DNA of 64,000 nt from Paenibacillus selenitireducens (GTDB lineage Bacteria > Bacillota > Bacilli > Paenibacillales > Paenibacillaceae). Position numbers and translations under genes: made by a program. The stretch is from positions 62,027 through 126,026 of the forward strand of contig NZ_MSZX01000007.1 in the NCBI RefSeq assembly GCF_002021565.1, read 5' to 3'. How positions within the stretch are numbered: the stretch's first letter is position 1; the number at the start of each line of letters is the position of its first letter. Shown piece after piece: positions 60,973-64,000 of this stretch. The notes under the pieces were generated by a model. It was not told the DNA's origin and made no database searches. It saw only the letters and a list, made by a program, of their open reading frames with translations.

Positions 60973-61989
60973 TCACCCACCGATATAGGACATGTTGATT
61001 TTTTTGCGGACGCGTTCGGTATGTTCCGTACGTTCATCCGAATAACGATCATTCCGCTGCTCCCATACACCGCGAATCGCCCCAAGGATCTCATCATCTG
61101 TCGCACCCCCGCGGATCCATTCCCGCAAGTCAAATCCCTCCGAAGCGAACAGACAAGTATAGAATTTCCCCTCGGATGACAGTCGTGCACGCGTACACGT
61201 GGAGCAGAACGATTCCGATACGGAAGTAATGAAGCCGACCTCGGATTCGCTGTCGCTGTAACGGTATCGCTTGGCAACTTCCCCGTAATAATGCTGCTCC
61301 AGAGGTTCTAAGACATAGGAAGCGGAGAGGCGTTCATAGATCTCTTTCTTCGTGACGACCCGCTTGAAGCTCCAGCCATTGTCATTCCCCACATCCATGA
61401 ATTCAATGAAACATAAGGTGATCCCTTGCGCTTTGAAATAGGCAGCCATCGGGAGAATCTCTTGATCATTGACACCCTTTTGTACGACCATGTTCACTTT
61501 AATTTGGAAGCCGATCTTTCTCACATGCTCAATATTCTCTAAGATCACAGCAGGTGTTATCCCGCGTCCGTTCATCAGCGCGAAGAGTTCCGGATCCATG
61601 GCATCCAAGCTAATATTCAATCTCCGCAGACCCTTATCATATAATGGCTGGGCATATTGTTTCAGGAGCAGACCATTGGTCGTCAATCCAATATCCTCAA
61701 TTCCCTCAACTTGCAAAAGCATCTCAACCAATGTCGGCAATTGACCTCGCAATAAAGGCTCGCCGCCCGTTAACCGGATTTTCTTCACGCCGAGAGAGGC
61801 AAATAGCCGTGCCACGCGACGGATCTCTTCAAAGGTCAACAGTTCATGTTTCGGCAAGAACCTGTAGTCGTCACCGAAAATTTCCTTCGGCATACAATAC
61901 GTGCATCGAAAATTGCAGCGATCCGTAACGGAAATCCGCAAGTCACGAATAGGCCTGTGCAGTTGATCACGCATGGGTTCGTTGATCAT
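60973..61989 (-). CDS. moaA: GTP 3',8-cyclase MoaA
   Basis: A 338-residue radical SAM enzyme that makes the first intermediate of molybdopterin from GTP. The SAM-cluster cysteines are Cys25, Cys29, Cys32 in CNFRCTYC; the C-terminal cluster cysteines lie in [19 protein letters not shown] (about 263, 266, 280), and the protein ends in the required GG (MSYIGG). GGAGG precedes the ATG. Sixth gene of the minus-strand cofactor operon. Confidence 0.94.
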   Translation of the reverse strand: MINEPMRDQLHRPIRDLRISVTDRCNFRCTYCMPKEIFGDDYRFLPKHELLTFEEIRRVARLFASLGVKKIRLTGGEPLLRGQLPTLVEMLLQVEGIEDIGLTTNGLLLKQYAQPLYDKGLRRLNISLDAMDPELFALMNGRGITPAVILENIEHVRKIGFQIKVNMVVQKGVNDQEILPMAAYFKAQGITLCFIEFMDVGNDNGWSFKRVVTKKEIYERLSASYVLEPLEQHYYGEVAKRYRYSDSESEVGFITSVSESFCSTCTRARLSSEGKFYTCLFASEGFDLREWIRGGATDDEILGAIRGVWEQRNDRYSDERTEHTERVRKKINMSYIGG

Positions 61990-62013
61990 ACATCCTCCTC
62001 CTCCCTCATCAAG

Positions 62014-62574
62014 CTATTCTGGTGTGTTCAAATTCCGAAATACATCGGGAGCATTCGCGGTTACATCGCTTCCTTGAATCCAGCGCACATGTACTTGTGC
62101 CAGTAATTTCATAACACTATATTGCCCTTGTTCCAACGAACGACGAATAATATCCCGCATTCGTGGGTGGAATACCGCAACGAGCGGGTGCTGAACCCCT
62201 TCAAATTCAACGGCCACAACATCATTATCGCCTGTATCGCATTCCACAAGCGATTCCATCACTTCAGGTGTCATATAAGGCATGTCACAAGGCAAAATAA
62301 CATACCGCTCCGCAGGATAAGCCATCATCGCCGAATAGATTCCAGCAAGCGGCCCGCATCCCATGAACTCCTCGGAATCCATCATAACATCCATCTTCGA
62401 ATCAAATCGTTCACGATGTTCGGGACGTCCTACAACCACGACCTGCGTACTAACGGATCGTAATGCCTGGTGCGCGATCTCATAATAGAATCTGCCGTCC
62501 TTTTGCGCAAAAGCCTTGGGCGATCCAAAGCGACTGGACAAGCCCCCTGCAAGAACAATCCCTACGGTATCCAT
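62014..62574 (-). CDS. mobA: Molybdenum cofactor guanylyltransferase MobA
   Basis: A 186-residue nucleotidyltransferase that adds GMP to Moco. LAGGLSSRFGSPKAFA is the GTP-binding loop and LPCDMPYMTPEVM the metal-binding region. It starts four nt after the moaD stop, so it is co-translated. Confidence 0.92.
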   Translation of the reverse strand: MDTVGIVLAGGLSSRFGSPKAFAQKDGRFYYEIAHQALRSVSTQVVVVGRPEHRERFDSKMDVMMDSEEFMGCGPLAGIYSAMMAYPAERYVILPCDMPYMTPEVMESLVECDTGDNDVVAVEFEGVQHPLVAVFHPRMRDIIRRSLEQGQYSVMKLLAQVHVRWIQGSDVTANAPDVFRNLNTPE

Positions 62575-62578
62575 ATCA

Positions 62579-62812
62579 TTATCCGCCGCTTACCGGAGGA
62601 ATGAGCGCAATCACATCTCCGTCACGAATGGGATCTTCCCGCCGCGCATACTCTTCATTTACCGCTACGAACATCGTCTTATGCTGAAATGCGGGGTAAG
62701 TCGATTCCGCCCAATCCAAGAGCTCCTGAACGGTCCAGGCTTCACGATCAATGGTTTCTTCCGATTTCCCAGCAATCTCACGCAAGCTGGCAAAATAACA
62801 CACACGAATCAC
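62579..62812 (-). CDS. moaD: Molybdopterin synthase sulfur carrier MoaD
   Basis: A 77-residue ubiquitin-fold protein ending in PPVSGG; the terminal GG carries the thiocarboxylate used to make molybdopterin. The GTG start at 62812 has GGGGAGG seven nt upstream and overlaps the moaE stop by four nt; a longer frame to 62878 is not expected for MoaD. Confidence 0.92.
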   Translation of the reverse strand: MIRVCYFASLREIAGKSEETIDREAWTVQELLDWAESTYPAFQHKTMFVAVNEEYARREDPIRDGDVIALIPPVSGG

Positions 62813-63255
62813 TTCGCATTCCTCCCCTGCTCTGGCTTCTTCTTCTGTTCGCCGATCCATTCTTCCCCATCTTCCCATATTTCCTTTTTCCAGATGGGTA
62901 CCATTTCTTTGATCCGTTCGATCGCATATTCATTGGCTTCATAAGCAGCCTTCCGATGCGGTGATGACACGGCAATGACGACGGCAATATCCGAGATCTG
63001 AAGTTCGCCGATGCGATGCGCGATCGCCACCCGTGAACCCGGCCATCTCTCTTCAATCTCTGCCCCGATTTGCGCAAGCTTCTTCTCGGCCATCGGCACA
63101 TAGGCCTCATAGGCCAGGTACATCGTTCTCACACCCTGTGTCCACTCGCGTACATGTCCCGTGAACGTCGTCACAGCGCCTGCACCCGGATGCAATACAA
63201 AATCCATCATCGCCTGAACATTCAACGGCCCTTCAACAATCTCGTATGGCTTCAT
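62809..63255 (-). CDS. moaE: Molybdopterin synthase catalytic subunit MoaE
   Basis: A 148-residue protein with the MoaE motifs GAVTTFTGHVREWTQGV, YLAYEAYVPMAEKKLAQIG and HRIGELQISDIAVVIAVSSPHRKAAYEANEYAIERIKEMVPIWKKE, including the active-site lysine region. ATG 63255 follows AAGGTG by nine nt. It overlaps the mobB end by 23 nt. Confidence 0.94.
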   Translation of the reverse strand: MKPYEIVEGPLNVQAMMDFVLHPGAGAVTTFTGHVREWTQGVRTMYLAYEAYVPMAEKKLAQIGAEIEERWPGSRVAIAHRIGELQISDIAVVIAVSSPHRKAAYEANEYAIERIKEMVPIWKKEIWEDGEEWIGEQKKKPEQGRNAK

Positions 63256-63769
63256 TCGATCGATCACCTTCTACATAGTCTACTATCCAATTCTGAAGGC
63301 CTGCGTCGTCGTCCACACGCATGACCTTAACATCTCCGCTCTGATCGATATCTACATCTGCATATGCATATGCCAAGACAAGTACAATATGCGATAAGTG
63401 CCGTAACAGCTCCCATTCTTCCTTTGTACGTACAATGACCACTTTAGCCTGCGACGCCTCTTTAAACCCCTCAATGAGAAGGAAATCCGGCTTCGCGAAT
63501 TCAGCTAGTGCAATCAATGATTGCAATTCCAGTGCGGGCTGCATGTGCAACTGTATCATATTATCGCTGACGGCAATGGAACTTACAGACCCTTGCGCCA
63601 GGAATTTCATACTATCGGTATCCGCTGACGGCATGGATAGCGGCCCGCCATGTCCATGATGCTTAATCACAGACACGCTCAGGTTTCGAGAGGATAGGAA
63701 TCGAACCCACTTCTCGATCCGCGTCGTTTTGCCGCAATTTTTAAATCCTACCACTTGTAATATGTTCAT
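63233..63769 (-). CDS. mobB: Molybdopterin-guanine dinucleotide biosynthesis protein MobB
   Basis: A 178-residue GTP-binding adaptor. Walker A GFKNCGKTT (about 7-15) and the adjacent VSVIKHHGHGGPLSMPSADTDS with conserved His/Asp are typical. It assists MobA. Its ATG overlaps the moeA stop (ATGA). Confidence 0.92.
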   Translation of the reverse strand: MNILQVVGFKNCGKTTRIEKWVRFLSSRNLSVSVIKHHGHGGPLSMPSADTDSMKFLAQGSVSSIAVSDNMIQLHMQPALELQSLIALAEFAKPDFLLIEGFKEASQAKVVIVRTKEEWELLRHLSHIVLVLAYAYADVDIDQSGDVKVMRVDDDAGLQNWIVDYVEGDRSNEAIRDC

Positions 63770-64000
63770 AATAACCATTCCGCGGTGCCTTCCTCAACCC
63801 CTAATACGAGAACATCCACTTCATCCCCCGCTTCATACCCTGCGGAACCTCCCGGGAGAACGATCAACGCGTTTCCCCGCGCAATCGAAGATACCGCATT
63901 GGATTTATTGAAGCCTGCAGGCGTGACGGTTGCTCCCTGCGGCGTAGACCGGTACACGGCGCGAATAAAACGCGTGAACGGGTTCGCTTTGCTGAAGTCC
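63766..64000 (-). CDS. moeA: Molybdopterin molybdenumtransferase MoeA, C-terminal part
   Basis: Partial: 77 residues at the window edge, FSKANPFTRFIRAVYRSTPQGATVTPAGFNKSNAVSSIARGNALIVLPGG and on to EGTAEWLL. This is the MoeA C-terminal domain, which inserts molybdate into molybdopterin. The N-terminal part lies beyond 64000. It starts the visible part of the cofactor operon. Confidence 0.9.
   Translation of the reverse strand, partial: DFSKANPFTRFIRAVYRSTPQGATVTPAGFNKSNAVSSIARGNALIVLPGGSAGYEAGDEVDVLVLGVEEGTAEWLL

Overview
The window looks like chromosomal DNA of a Gram-positive, endospore-former-type Bacillota, most likely Paenibacillus or a close relative. The reasons are strong AGGAGG-type ribosome sites with frequent GTG and TTG starts, an ftsE-ftsX-M23-ctpB-minJ cluster, YesMN-type sensor/regulator pairs beside sugar ABC transporters, copper-amine-oxidase-N stalk domains, a YtrA-type GntR operon and a Bacillus-type trehalose operon. 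No prophage, complete insertion sequence, rRNA operon or CRISPR array was seen. The species assignment is inference from gene content.

Layout. 1-6.5 kb: flagellar stator genes motA-motB, a permuted papain-like protein, a TVP38-type membrane protein, a DUF948-like protein, a stalk-domain lipoprotein, and a c-di-AMP riboswitch ahead of a small protein resembling the cap domain of the enolase superfamily. 6.5-12.2 kb (minus): division and envelope cluster ftsE, ftsX, coiled-coil M23 peptidase, ctpB, minJ. 12.4-21.2 kb: VanW-like protein, UvrD-like helicase whose 3' end is a chain of perfect inverted repeats, small alarmone synthetase, a 27-codon basic ORF, VanY-type carboxypeptidase, Fsr-like transporter, ilvA. 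21.1-30.3 kb (mostly minus): GPH symporter with a YdjC deacetylase, CopC-CopD fusion and DUF4198 protein, a cluster of tiny membrane proteins, an MFS exporter with its regulator, a pentapeptide-repeat protein. 30.3-39.5 kb: alpha-glucosidase, sugar ABC transporter and a divergent two-component pair. 39.7-44.8 kb: cold-shock protein, YeiH exporter, a repeat-rich 1.1 kb gap, LysR regulator, msrA facing a free-methionine-R-sulfoxide reductase. 44.9-49.5 kb: YtrA-type GntR/ABC operon and a PH-domain protein. 49.5-51.8 kb: repeat-rich gaps on both sides of a DUF559-like nuclease gene, then tRNA-Thr(CGT). 52-56 kb: trehalose operon treP-treA-treR. 56-60 kb: DUF378 protein, 2-aminoethylphosphonate-type binding protein, remnant of a C-P lyase operon, DeoR regulator, TspO-like protein. 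60.2-64 kb (minus): molybdenum cofactor operon moeA-mobB-moaE-moaD-mobA-moaA-ywiC, cut by the window end.

The most unusual material is non-coding or lies inside coding DNA. (i) A 114-121 nt structured repeat occurs five times, three of them in exact 121-nt tandem, and its stems keep pairing while their sequence changes. (ii) Six near-contiguous hairpins with 12-15 bp perfect arms, plus a further two flawed ones, lie in the 3' coding part of the helicase gene. (iii) About ten copies of a 24-nt imperfect palindrome sit only in the two gaps flanking a nuclease-like gene that has its own leader terminator. (iv) Four copies of a 20-nt motif ending in GTCCG lie in inverted orientation upstream of the LysR gene. 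Clear regulatory sites include TreR operators with a promoter and cre site, a GntR operator over a promoter, a cre site in the sugar ABC operon and an FNR/CRP-like box before the copper-related genes.
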